A stretch of DNA of 64,000 nt from Apoda limacodes (GCA_946406115.1 OX291543.1:25508815-25572814), one strand, 5' to 3'; counted from the first letter of the stretch, positions 19,971 to 30,719 are shown. Numbers and translations: made by a program. The notes: generated by a model from the sequence alone, not told the origin.

Positions 19971-19989
19971 CCAACGAATCCCCTCTACT

Positions 19990-19995
19990 CGTGTC
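19990..19995. repeat. Polinton target-site duplication, right (CGTGTC)
   Basis: The six bases follow the terminal CT directly and match 7171-7176 exactly. Confidence 0.9.
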
Positions 19996-20003
19996 ACACA
20001 CGC

Positions 20004-20032
20004 TGCGTGTGTGTGTGTATGTATGTGACTAT
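20004..20032. repeat. (TG)n microsatellite
   Basis: 'gcgtgtgtgtgtgtatgtatgtg' lies in the genomic sequence just right of the Polinton. Confidence 0.8.
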
Positions 20033-20164
20033 TCTAAGGGATCAAATATCTTGACATCTCAATCTATTTTCCTTCACCCGGAATAAACCCGACTTTTTTT
20101 CCACAAATATTGAACCAGAGCGCAGCGGTTCGTTTTTTATCCATACTTGATACTTTTTTCAAAA

Positions 20165-20615
20165 AGTCTTCAATTAAAATCTAAATTCTGTCAGGTTTTC
20201 GCGAGTGCTAAATTTAAAGTTTTTATTAGTTTTTTTTTAAATACAAGATGGAGAAAGGTCCTTTTTGGCGTCCATTTTTTGAAAAAATCGGTAATTTCGA
20301 TTAAACTAAGTTCTGTTAAGTTTTTAAGGGTGTTAGATTCAAATCGTTTTTAGTTTTAAAATTCAAGATGGCAGATCCAAAATGGCGTCCATTAATCTAA
20401 AAAAAACATCTTTTTATTTCTTCTAATCTAAGTTCTGATGGTTTTTCGAGAAAACTTAATTCAAGTATCGTATCAGTTTTTAAGAATTCAAGACGGCTGA
20501 TCCAATATGGCCTCCATTTTAATTACTCGATTTCAATAAAACAGTGTCGAATTCACATTTTTATCTCTGTGTCAAAATGTAAAATGGCGGATCTAATATC
20601 GCACGTTTTTTTTTT
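20165..20615. repeat. Degenerate tandem repeat with ATGGCG...TCCAT core
   Basis: A core like 'aattcaagatggcagatcca' followed by 'aaatggcgtccat' recurs at about 20246, 20360 and 20487, with a weaker copy at 20570. The period is about 95-125 bp, and the spacers share 'ctaagttctg' and 'gttttttag'. The short frames across it are by-products of the repeat. Confidence 0.65.
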
Positions 20616-21195
20616 TTAGTTTAGTTTAGTTTTAGTTACTCGTGCCGGCTAGCACCAGCTAGTTGCTGCTCGACCAATTTTTGCTCTTTGAACTTAACGA
20701 AACTACCAATAACGATGTGAAATAGAAACTAGATACCCACTTATAATAGTGAAATTATATTTGTGAATATTTACTTACTAGAACTGAAAGACTACATAAG
20801 CACAAAGGCCATTACATCATTTACCTACATCACAAAGCCCTAGTAAAATCTTTGCAAATAAATTAATTATTAAATTTATCCGTACCAATCTTATTTATTA
20901 TAATTTTATTAGTAATTTACTGCAAAGGTATGTAATATATATAATAGTTTTGATAACAAAACGAGTATCTCTAAAAAAACTCATCAAATCGTCAACTAAA
21001 TATCGTACTTGAATATTAATAAAACTAAAGCGCACGCACACCTTACATTCTTTTAGAGATTCATGGTAAAACATCACGGGTTTCTCGTAGTCGTCATAGA
21101 ACTAAGCCAATTTTATTTTATGGTTAGTTACCTTATTGAATTATGTAGATTACTCGCACACCTATTCTCATGACGTATTGAAAATCCCTGTAACT
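20616..21195. other. AT-rich stretch, no gene seen
   Basis: It begins with a 'tttagtttag' low-complexity run. Nothing further is recognisable. Confidence 0.4.
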
Positions 21196-21202
21196 TAATA
21201 AA

Positions 21203-22163
21203 AAAAAAACCGGTCAAGTGCAAGTCGACCTCGCGCCCCGAGGGTTCCGTACCACCATTTACGTAATTTACAAACACAAACAAAAACAAAAAGTAATCCG
21301 CTACGCGGTAATCCATCCAATTACTGACGAAGCCCGACGTTGCTTAACTTTGTATATCGTTTAAAACTATGGTTAATAACTAATAAAAACCAATTGAATT
21401 TAAAGATTTTAAAAACTACCAGAAGAGTTACGGAAGATACCAAAAATAGTTCTACTTTTTATTCCTGCCACATCAGGCTTCAGCAAGAGAGTTTTCTCGG
21501 TGATGAACGCAAAGTGGCGGGAAGAGAGAAATCGCACAACACGCACATCTAATAAAAGAATAGTTATTAATTTTTTTGATTTGAATTTTGACTGTGGGGA
21601 ATCCTTTGCACATTTTATTGAAAATAAAACATTATTTAATACTGCCAAACGTGCACATAAATATGTTTAAGCATTCAAATAAAAACAAAATTAACATAAT
21701 TCTTTTCATGACAAAATTCTTTTTTTTTTCAGTCACTGATAGACTTTACTTCTTTAAAAAAGTTGGCAAGCCTAATCACAACAACCAAATGTGTTACTGT
21801 TTCTCTTAATAATCGCAAGATGGCACTGATTTAAGATGGTAATGGCTCGACCCCATCTCACACTTGCCCGGTTTTTATTATTACTTTAGAGCTCACACTA
21901 TTTGTCACTGTTAGTTTGAAAGTTTATTGTATTCCTGTTTTACGATATCTATAGTTTTTACGATAAAGCAAAAACAAAGTAAACGTGTTTCTCGTATGGG
22001 GTTCCACTTAAATTTTTCTCCCCATTATAACACATATTCTGTAAAAAAATTAGGCTTCTACCTATTTCGGTCTAAAAGATAAAGGCCATTAATGGTCGGA
22101 CAGACAGACAGCGTCGGCTTAGTAATAGGGCTGCGTTGTCATCCTTTAGGTACGGAACCCTAA
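21203..22163 (+). mobile_element. Decayed TE bounded by 'gggttccgtacc / ggtacggaaccc'
   Basis: The left end 'accggtcaagtgcaagtcga' leads to 'gagggttccgtacc' (21240-21253). The right end has the inverse 'ggtacggaaccctaaaaa' (about 22149-22166). Both phrases mark a repeat family that is abundant in Lepidoptera and also appears in part at 32810-32900 and 52800-53166. The interior holds a hAT transposase fragment, so either the family is hAT-like or a hAT piece was captured. Confidence 0.55.
21462..21560 (+). pseudogene. hAT/ZBED-type transposase C-terminal relic
   Basis: One plus-strand frame reads IPATSGFSKRVFSVMNAKWR, the hAT dimerisation signature (PATS..SERVFS). It is followed by EERNR, where many hAT proteins have 'KERNRL'. 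The serine/glutamate of the usual SER is SKR here. No intact frame extends on either side. Confidence 0.65.
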
Positions 22164-23530
22164 AAACACCTAGGTACTTTAAGTAAATAGTTAGTAGTAA
22201 TGATATTTGTAAAATTGCGTACGTAGATAAAGAGAGATTTGCTAAATTTAGATTCAGAAAACTTGTCACTTTTTACATATTCTTAACACGTCGGCAAGAA
22301 AGAAATATTTTCGTAAGGAAGAATCCACAAGAGACCGCCTCTCTTTGCTCGCTCCCAATTTGCTCGAACGCAATTTGACTTGAGTACAAAGCGACAGGAT
22401 AACACGCCGAATCGGAAAAACTGCTTATTTTATTGTTGCGTCAAGTTGTTCCGCGGAAAGAGTGCTGAGGCCTTGGCCCCCGGCGGACTTAAACATCGAC
22501 TGGCCTTAGTTCGATTATTTGTTGAATCAAATACAAGAAACATAGTAAAAAAGGTTTTTTTGCACATTTCTTGTCGTGCTTTATAGGGAACCTTTATTCA
22601 TAAATCGGAATGCAATTGGAAATATGCTTTACTGAAGCAAGCAAGCAGTACTTTAGATCTATTTTATCTAAGATCTTTAGACACAGGACCCACTAAGCCC
22701 AAATCGAATTATTTCGATATCTAATAAATATTTATATTTTAAATTTCGTTTCATTTCGTTTCATTTCGTTTTATTTATATTTCGATTACTAATAAAGGAA
22801 ATTAAAATAAAATAGGTATTATGAGTACAAATTGATATTGTTAAATATTTTTTGGATTGCGCCGGTCTTTTAAATGATATTGTAAAATGTGAATTGAGTT
22901 TCTATGTTATAATTTTTCATAATTGTCATATTGTTTTTAATAGGGTTTCGCTAAACATTTACGTACAAACCGAAGTCAAAAATAAAATCGTCATCGTCAA
23001 ATAATTTATTCATCGTCAATTCGTCAAAAATTATACGGAATAATTCATAATATACGGATTTAAGCGAAACTATTAAAGTTGTATAAGAACATAAATAACA
23101 TACTTTTAATATTTTTATTGCCAGTATAATATCAATGCCAATGAATATCACAATTCATGTTTCACTCTCAAACTGATTCAAATGTTGAGCCTGTATTTTG
23201 TATGTACTTTATGCAAATTCTATATTATTCGAAAGAGATCAGAATAAATGTAAATCCTTTTGTTTCCTTTCAGTCAATTTACTTCCCATTTCATATCGTG
23301 AATGCGAATGCGGGGAAATAATTGTCGAGAAAACAGCCGGATTCCGCACGAGGCGAGTGAACTTATACTGCTCTATACCAAAGCTATCATAATTAACTTC
23401 TCCTAGTAAAATTTTGAGACCTACACGAAAATACAACCATTTTAAACCTCAAAATTTAGGAAAAAATTTTACTTTTTCTAAATTTTCTTTTCCAAAAAAC
23501 GAGTAGAAGTGAATTCTAAAACAATAGCTA
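22164..23530. other. Intergenic, unclassified
   Basis: It holds a GC-richer patch at 22440-22510 ('gaggccttggcccccggcgg') that may be a repeat fragment and a (TTTCGTTTCA)-type simple repeat at 22745-22785. The remainder is AT-rich sequence. No gene is supported. Confidence 0.4.
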
Positions 23531-23536
23531 ATGATC

Positions 23537-23944
23537 TTACGGTTTTTCTGACACTAGAACACCAAAGTGGATCCTTAAAAAAATCGATTCAATAGTAGTT
23601 ATATCAGATTCGCGTAGCTGTAGCGCGAATTGTGGCAAAAGATTTCTTCTTAAAATACAAATAATTACCTTATGTGACATTTTTACACAAGGAGTTTTAA
23701 GCTTTCTGCAAAGTGCTTGGACTTCAGAAATAAAAACCACGGAGTTCTCGTAAGATTTTTATTTCCGAGTCTCGATTTTCTTCCTGAGTAAATAGTCTGC
23801 ATACGGAATCTCGAAATCTTTGAGAAATTCAATTTCGAACTTACTCCAATTATTTAGACTCTCTGTTTCATTACGAAACCACTCGAGCGCTGGCCCGCTC
23901 AACATTTTAAATGGCAATAAATAAAGCTTGTCGTCTGATACAGA
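23537..23944 (-). pseudogene. Retrotransposon gag (capsid) relic
   Basis: Read on the minus strand in a single frame, the sequence gives KLYLLPFKMLSGPALEWFRN, then WSKFEIEFLKDFEIPYADYL, then, after one in-frame TAA near 23762, FISEVQALCRKLKTPC and NLLPQFALQLRESDITT. This is the order of conserved patches in insect LTR-retrotransposon capsid domains (GPA..W, W..F..F...F, L..LP). Protease and reverse transcriptase are not visible nearby, so only a gag piece survives. Confidence 0.75.
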
Positions 23945-25335
23945 TTAATTAAATGCCATTTTATGAACTTTTTTTTAAAAAATCGACTGGCCAAGACTGT
24001 CCGTGGTATTTGAACTTCTTGAAATCAGACAAAGGACAACGTTCAATTACGACGATTTTTTCATTAATAGGAGGCATAGAAATACAAGGTTTACATTTCA
24101 CATTTTCGGTATCATCTTTACCTTACGAAATGTAGATTTTAGGAATGTCAGTAAAGTCATTAGAAAGATCAGAGAACATATTTACCAGTGAGCCTTCCTT
24201 GTCCTTACTAATATCAATTTTGCAACAACGCTGCAAAAAATGTCGGAAAATAGCTTCGACGTCTTGCTTTACCATTTTTACCTTGGAAATGGAAATCATG
24301 CCCACTTTAGTTTTCCAGCAATCTAGCTATCTGTTTTATATCTTCAAATGCCCTTAACGGGCTTTGATCAAAAACTACCTTATCAGATGGCAATTATGCA
24401 TACTGAGCGCGCATCTCATCAATTTTAGAAGCAGGTTTGACATTTCTTAGTAGAAATTCATACTGTAAATTCTTTTTAGGTCAAAATCTGATTAAATCGC
24501 CCTCCAATATGAGTTTTGGAAAACAACATTTATAGACAGACATAAATATTATTAATTTTTGCTAGAGAGAGTTAAGCGATAAAATTTAAACAATTAAATT
24601 ACAGAGAATAAAGTAATTGTTAACCTAGTATTTGGTTATAGGCTTACCACCATAACGTTCTGAAGAGAATCTATACACCTTACATAGGTTTGAATGAGCT
24701 ATGAATAAATATAAGGCGAATAACGCAATAAAGGGCTGAAAAATGAGGATTATACACCATGACAACATTTTCCGAACCAAGCCTTGAAAAGTAGCTACGC
24801 ACTACGTTGGGCGCCATTGAAACACTTAGATCACAATCTTTCTCTATCAAACTAACAAGAAAAATAGAAGCCGTAAGCCTACCTAAGCGAATGCGATGAC
24901 CTCCCATTTGCCCATTGGCAAAGGTTTAATATTTATAGGAGCAGAAATACAGTGGGATCGTTCTTCATCCTAAGGCCCGAATTATGGTAGATTAGACTGC
25001 CATCAGACATCAGCGAAAAGTAGTACGCAAAGTATCGCGACTCTCCGCCGAGCTTCCTAGTCAAGTTACAACAGCCTACAAGCGGATATATAGTGTGCAG
25101 TGGTAGGTAGCGGTGAACACCGGCGACCCGCCAAGTCAAGGTACTCAGACGCGGTTTCTTTGATGCTCGATCTAGTATCCGCCGCTGCGATACCGATGCC
25201 GGTACGGCAAGATCCGCTTCGACTGTAAACGCACCAAACGTCCTCTAGCAGTCAAAAGGTCAAATGTGTCTCCTTAGACTAGAATATAAAAACACACATT
25301 TACTTACATTTTTATAGTAAAAAAACACTTTACAT
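23945..25335. other. Intergenic; possible further retroelement debris
   Basis: Minus-strand frames at 24123-24305 and neighbouring fragments could extend the gag relic upstream, but no diagnostic motif is visible. 24950-25260 is GC-richer and unclassified. Confidence 0.35.
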
Positions 25336-25337
25336 AC

Positions 25338-25690
25338 ATCATCTATACATATAAAATGCTTTGTCCTGAATGACTGATGGAGAAAACGCACAGCCTAAAC
25401 CGCTGATCGCAGAGACCTGAAACTTGGAGGGTGTGTTCTTTGTATGACTTAGGCATCCGATAAGAAAGGATTTTCCGGAATTCTACCCCTAAGGGGTAAG
25501 TGAAAATGGGGGGCAAAATTTGTATGGGACAACGTGATTCCTTGGTCCAATCTGCTTCAAATTTTGTATAAACCTTTTTTAACAGAATTGATGGCAGACA
25601 TGTTTGGTATTTTATTGATATTCATCCCCTAACGGGGTTAAAAAGGGGTACAAAGTTATTTGGCGGTTATTTGCTTCGAAGATGATATCA
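25338..25690 (+). mobile_element. Helitron-like 5' part
   Basis: It starts 'tctatacatataaaatgctt', followed by 'tgtcctgaatgactgatgga' and 'aacgcacagcctaaaccgct'. This is a recurrent 5' end of lepidopteran Helitron-derived repeats. A matching kind of 3' end ('ggtcgcgggaataagctagt') lies at 27743-27764, but unrelated sequence lies between, so joining them is speculative. Confidence 0.5.
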
Positions 25691-26837
25691 AGTTAGTGCT
25701 TTTGATTTAAATTATATTTATTTTGACACATGTTTGAAAACTCAATTCGATTTTATTAAAAAAGGTTGAACTTAGTTAAAAACATAAACAACTTCATAGT
25801 CCAGTCAAATTAGAAAATGAAAAAAAAAATAATTAGTAGACTTTTGAATTTTGATGTACAATTTCACTAAGACCTCCCGTTGTGCATACTAAAAGTCCCT
25901 ATCGATACCTGTTGCGCTCGCGCCGCCATATTGGAAAAAAGGTACTCTTTTTCAGTTTTTTGCTTATATCTCGGCAACAATTATTTTAATTAATACGATA
26001 AAATCGTGTATACAAAAATTGTTACTTATTAAATTTCCTATAAAAAGGTAAGATATATTATTTATGTATCTCAAATACTTTAGTTGTAACCCGACATTGA
26101 AAAGCTTTTTTTATATTTTTGCAATCGATATACAGTTTTGTTTATGTTTACTCCTAAAATGTTCGTATGTATCTTCAAAAACTTATGCTATGCCACTATC
26201 TAGAGATAGAAAGACCGACAAAGATAATGAGAAATAGAGAAGGGGAGAGATAATTCGGGGGCAGATGCATTATGCGACGTGATATGTATAGCTAGCAGGG
26301 CGGAGCCCGTTTGGTGAGTAAGAATAGCCAATAAGCTAGACCGACTAGCCATCAGCCGATCATCATCACGTCTGCTTCCGATAAAAAACCACCTATCCTG
26401 AGTAGAACAAAGGCAAGGTTCTCGACAGACTGGTAAATAAACTTAATTTTAACATTATGACTGCTACTAACTACGCCGTTTATGACTACCATAGGCTGGA
26501 CGTACTCAACATAGCGTTTAAGTTTGCGCTCGATGGAAGTCCTGGATGAACTTTGTTCTAGCAATCTTTTGGTTATTATGTCCCTTGGGCCCCAGGTGTA
26601 CGAAGCTACTGTAACAGACTGTGATAAACTGGGACAAATTAAAGAAAGCTCTTAAAATATTTAGCTTACAACACCTAGATCACATTCCTGTTGTCATTAG
26701 ATCTCTAATATTGATGTGGTCATCGAATTTGTCACTCGTAAGCTACTATTAGCAAGTGCATAAAATAAAAACCAGTTAAGAGCGATCTCAGTGTATGTGG
26801 AATGGCTTATAAATGTAACAGCTTAAAAACCGTTGTG
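25691..26837. other. Intergenic, unclassified
   Basis: Mostly AT-rich DNA. The 70-codon minus-strand frame at 26352-26564 has no recognisable domain. LINE-like sequence may extend into the right part. Confidence 0.35.
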
Positions 26838-27071
26838 TTAGTATTTATTGAACGCTTTTGCCACGTCGAAAAATAGCGCTCCTATGGGTATAAACAAGCT
26901 CCGTGAAATCTGTGATGCAGTGCCCCTGTCTGTTGCCCAAAATCCAAAACAACTTTGGTGAAGAGGTCTATACTTAGTGTCTATGAAATTACGTAACCGT
27001 GGTAGTAGTAACTGCTAATAAAGTTTACTCAAAGCGTTTAGTAAACTAAATTATCTATATGACGAGGGCTT
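26838..27071 (-). pseudogene. Jockey-like LINE reverse transcriptase relic
   Basis: A single minus-strand frame, broken by in-frame stops, reads KPSSYR, FSLLNALSKLY, LLLPRLRNFID, HQSCFGFW and then IGALFFDVAKAFNKY. These correspond to the RT fingers ('SYRPISLL...'), the 'QFGF' block and motif A ('LFLDVAKAFD') of Jockey-clade non-LTR retrotransposons. The upstream region to about 27450 may include more of ORF2. It is an old, non-functional copy. Confidence 0.85.
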
Positions 27072-27727
27072 AGGACATTTTTACTTTAACTACGTCGCAA
27101 AAAATGTAGTACGACCTCGCCCCGTTATATTACTTATTAATATAATAATCAGGGGTAAACTTAATTTTGATAGTCTGCAAAACTTCGTCTGCAATGACTG
27201 GAGAGGTAAGCAGCGGGAGAGCGCATCTACTTTTGACCTCACTGCCTACCTCGCGGTCATGATTGGTGTCTACTGGTTTAGTGCTAAGAAAGCATTACGA
27301 CTTTTACAAAGCAGTCTGTCTTTTAGTCGTCGTTGCAGGGATTAATTTAGTCTTTGGAAGGAAGGCATGGCGCTCAGAGTGTCGACTTCAATAGCTTTAT
27401 AGCTCTAGTTAGCGGTACTTATACCCACCAAGTGGCCCCAAAACACATTCCGACCCAGCCATACACATCATGTCACATAATGCATTTGCCTCTTGGGACC
27501 CCTTCCTTTTTTTTTGGAAATTAATCTCCTAAGAGGGTAAAATATGGGTTGGCACTTTGCATGGAAATGGCTAAATCTTGGCTTAAACGTAAAAAAATAA
27601 GATTCACGTGATTCACCGTTTTTGAAAGATTATCCCCTAGACGTCAAAATAGGGGATGAAAATGTGTATGAGAATTCCGATGTTATTGTATGTAAAACAG
27701 TAAACAGTCAAAAGCTGTTTTTTTTAA
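27072..27727. other. Probable remainder of LINE relic and repeat debris
   Basis: A minus-strand stretch near 27150-27240 (SSPVIADEVLQTIKIKF) resembles the linker before LINE RT domains. The rest is unclassified. Confidence 0.35.
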
Positions 27728-27764
27728 AAAAAGTTTACGCAGACAAGGTCGCGGGAATAAGCTA
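27728..27764 (+). mobile_element. Helitron 3' end
   Basis: 'acgcagacaaggtcgcggga' followed by 'ataagctagt' fits the lepidopteran Helitron terminus, a GC-rich block just before CTAGT. Confidence 0.5.
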
Positions 27765-29489
27765 GTTAAATAATATAAAATAATTTTTACGTAATGGAAA
27801 CGTAGGTAGATACTAAAATGCGTTATTTTTATCTATGCCCACGGCATATGTAAAATTCGGATTATAAGGATGATCTTGACCCGCTGCCGCGCTGTTGAGA
27901 AAACAAAACGTATACATATTAACAAGAAGTGATAATAGGGATTTTCTATTTTTAGCCTTCGTTATCTAAATGTATGAAAATGAGAATGAACCTTATAGGA
28001 GTTCTCGTATCACTGGTCCAACTTCCTTAGGCTAAAATCGGGACAGGATCTTTATTCTTTTATAAAGTTACCTAAACTGGTACCCACTAAAATGGTGTTC
28101 ATTACAAGGTTTATATGGCGCATTTTCAAGCCGCTTTACGTCGCGTCGCGTCTCAGTATGAGCTGACCCTTAGACAGCGAAAGACAGTCAGGAGAAAAAA
28201 AATCTTAATAGTTGACGACAGCGATTATGGGCCTGTTTTTGTAGCTTGCAATTTCTCGCAAATTTAGCAAATTTCGCAACTGACCGCTGGGTAGCAAATA
28301 GATTTTTCAACAAAACAGTTAGAGACAGCACGAAAGCAATTGCAATCGTAACAGCTAAAAGATCACGCCCAATGTTGATATGTTTTTACATACATCAGTC
28401 AGTTATTTACTTCTTTTATATTATACAGTTAGCCGATTGTGGTAAATAGCGCATTATAGTAATAACACGTGTTAAATAGCGAAATGTCCACAGTTAAAAA
28501 TATGAGGTGTACAAAATATACAGTTGGTATGAAAATTATGTTCGGATATACCTTAATGAAATGTTAGAGATAGTTTTGTATATAGATTTAATAAGATTTT
28601 TTTATTTATCAATAAAAAAATATTAAGTACAGATTTAATCTGTGTTATTATTTTTAAGTGTTACAATACAAATCATGAAGATAGAAGGTAGGAAAGTACT
28701 ATGCTGCTCAGGATCCGTAAAATCTACCTGATGAGAAGCGACCCAGAAACTGCAACGTGCCAGCGCCCCGAGACGATAGCCGTGCGGACGGTGTAACCTT
28801 TAGAAATCCGCTTAAAATAGGACCTACTGTTAAATTAGTGGGATTTTCCAATAAAACACTCCATCAACGAAGAAATCACCTTATTGCCGCATTCATTTAT
28901 TTAGTTTAGATACCTCTGTGGGTAACATCGAACATACAAACGTTAAATATGTCAATCTAGTGAGTGTTGCTATGTTGTCTGTCTGTCACCTACCATTATC
29001 TGGATCTATAATATATAAATAGGTATTTATTTAGTAAGAAACGAATTTGCAATAACATAATTTATCTATAAAAATACTTATTTGCAGTAAATATTATAAA
29101 TTGGCAATATTAATGTACGTGACGACACGTGACCTTAGAAAATCTTTGGGCCAAACCAAACTAAAAACCCAATATGATCATGATGTCATATGCGTAGTCA
29201 CTCATACGTACACAACTAGGTAGCTATTTCACAGTCGCCTTGCAACTTGGGTGACTTGGGTCAGCGAGTAGGTGATTGTAGTGAGTACGCAAGCTGGGGA
29301 ACTTGGGGATTTGTTGAAATCTGAATTACATTTCATCGTTCTACGTGACTTACGCACATAAGCCCTTTACAAATTGATCTTTGGATTTTTTTTTCGGGTA
29401 CCAAAATATAAAATACTTTGTACGATATTACTATTGCATGCTATTCTTATTTCAATGAACATAAGGCGCTGAAACGGATTGTACTTCTG
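27765..29489. other. Intergenic, no gene supported
   Basis: AT-rich with a GC-richer spot at 28710-28800 that I cannot assign. No domain is recognisable in the short frames. Confidence 0.4.
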
Positions 29490-29770
29490 CCGTAACCCGA
29501 TTCTGTCTAATCCAGTTTCTGCCTAAACCGGTTTCTGCCGTGGGCGTAGCGAGGTACAGGCAGGGGGGGCAGCTGCCCCCCCCCCCCCCCCTAGGTGCCC
29601 ATAACCTAAAGGAATGGCTCAAAATGAACATGTTTACTATATAAAAATGACATTTTCTATCAGGTCTGCCCCCCCCCCTAGCCAAGCCTTCCCCCCCCTA
29701 ATCCAAAAGCTGGCTACGCCCATGGTTCCTGCCCAACAAAGATTCTGCCGAATACCGCGGGAGGGCGTAA
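29490..29770. repeat. TTCTGCC-type simple array around a MITE
   Basis: 'gattctgtctaatccagttt', 'ctgcctaaaccggtttctgcc', 'ggttcctgcccaac' and 'gattctgccgaat' form an irregular tandem array. It is split by the poly-C element at 29540-29722. Confidence 0.55.
29540..29722. mobile_element. MITE with poly-C/poly-G arms
   Basis: It starts 'gtgggcgtagcgaggtacag' followed by a G run and then an almost uninterrupted C run near 29575-29592. It ends with a C run, 'aaaagctggctacgcccat'. The ends are inverted (GGGCGTAGC and GCTACGCCC). The flanks 'ggtttctgcc' and 'ggttcctgcc' match at 9 of 10 bases and may be a target duplication or simply the host array. Confidence 0.65.
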
Positions 29771-30022
29771 TTCTTAATCTTTCAATTACCAACTTTTAAG
29801 CATTGCAGTTGCTTTTACATCGGCGAAACCACAAATCCTCTCCATATTCGTATGAATGGTCACAGATTCTCTTCAGATTCAGCACCATTTTCATCACTTC
29901 CCTTTCATCCCATTCCATCACACGCTCGCACGCACAACTTTAAATTTAACGATTGTTTCACGATACGCACCATCAAATCTTTTCAGCCTCCTATTAGTAC
30001 AATAAATTTAAAAATACGATGA
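29771..30022 (+). pseudogene. GIY-YIG endonuclease relic (Penelope-like element type)
   Basis: A plus-strand frame reads FKHCSCFYIGETTNPLHIR and then MNGHRFSSD, followed by HNFKFNDCFTIRTI. The phrase C..FYIGETT.PL.IRM.GHR matches the core of the GIY-YIG domain found at the C-terminus of Penelope-like retroelements (YIG motif, conserved arginine and histidine). The frame has no good start, the reverse transcriptase is not visible upstream, and the MITE lies just before it. A stop at 30020-30022 ends it. Confidence 0.7.
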
Positions 30023-30719
30023 ATCTTTCAAACCTTTGGTGTCGTGGCGCTTTCCATCATCCAGGTCTAAACGTAATTCATTGAGTCTACCTGTTAGTTT
30101 AAGGTTTTTAGATCTAATATTATCTAATCTTTATTTGTAATTATGATCAAACGTCACATTAACACTATTTATTTCAAGTGACATATTGTTATTTATTTTA
30201 TTTTAATTTTCATTATTTGTAACGTATTTTGTAATGTCCAAACTAGCCGAACATTATGCTTAAATACATTTTTTTGATTTTTATTGTAGGTAATAAATTG
30301 AAATCTTTCAAAGAAAAACTCAAATAAGTTTTCTACTTTTATTAGCTCTTTGTTAAATAAAAAGCATCTTATGAGGTTATTAGGAAAGCTCGTATGCAAA
30401 GTTGATCATTACGAGCAATTATGCCGGTCTGATGCACCGATTTCGTTGGAAACTTCAACCGCGCCGTCATAAAATGCAAACCGTAGACGGTAGAAAATTT
30501 AAATTTTTTAGCCATTACCTGTGCCAATAAATCAAGTGTAAAGTCTACCTAAGCTCTTCGGAATCGACTTCCCAAACACATTAAAATTTATATTGCAAAT
30601 ATTACTGTGCTTGCATAAACTGCCATATATATGTATAAACCTTTAGGTGGCTAACATATTACTAACGCTTATACATACATGTATACCTTCCTGTAAAATA
30701 AACTGTATGTATATAAGTA
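30023..30719. other. AT-rich stretch, no gene seen
   Basis: The first ~60 bases may be the tail of the GIY-YIG relic. The rest holds only chance frames. Confidence 0.4.

Larger units (their letters stand above)
7177..19989. mobile_element. Polinton/Maverick element, 12.8 kb, end to end
   Basis: The element begins AGTAGAGGGG and ends CCCCTCTACT, carries >1-kb inverted repeats, is flanked by a 6-bp direct repeat, and holds the Polinton core set: protein-primed polymerase B, retrovirus-type integrase, FtsK/HerA-type ATPase, adenovirus-type protease, major and minor capsid proteins. Family knowledge: these elements move by integrase-mediated insertion of DNA copied by their own polymerase, and many encode virion proteins (adintovirus-like). 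All internal genes are on the minus strand. Several are broken by single stops, so this copy is probably not autonomous although its ends are intact. Confidence 0.97.
18684..19989 (-). repeat. Polinton terminal inverted repeat, right (1306 bp)
   Basis: This is the reverse complement of 7177-8354 with a duplication of about 127-128 bp in its outer part. The phrase 'gcgccagaaccaacga' occurs at about 19836 and again at 19963, and an extra copy of the 'ggtcaagcgcgagtcgtgcg' unit lies between. The gene-bearing inner part is identical to the left arm wherever I compared it. The end is CCCCTCTACT. Confidence 0.95.

Noticed and set aside
7177..19989. Bacterial or phage contamination because of the FtsK-type ATPase and packed genes
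   Set aside because: Flanking DNA is continuous eukaryotic repeat DNA, the 6-bp duplication shows insertion, and the gene set and chromodomain are those of animal Polintons.
25338..27764. A single 2.4-kb Helitron joining the 5' and 3' ends
   Set aside because: The interior contains a LINE relic and unrelated sequence, and the two ends may belong to different copies.
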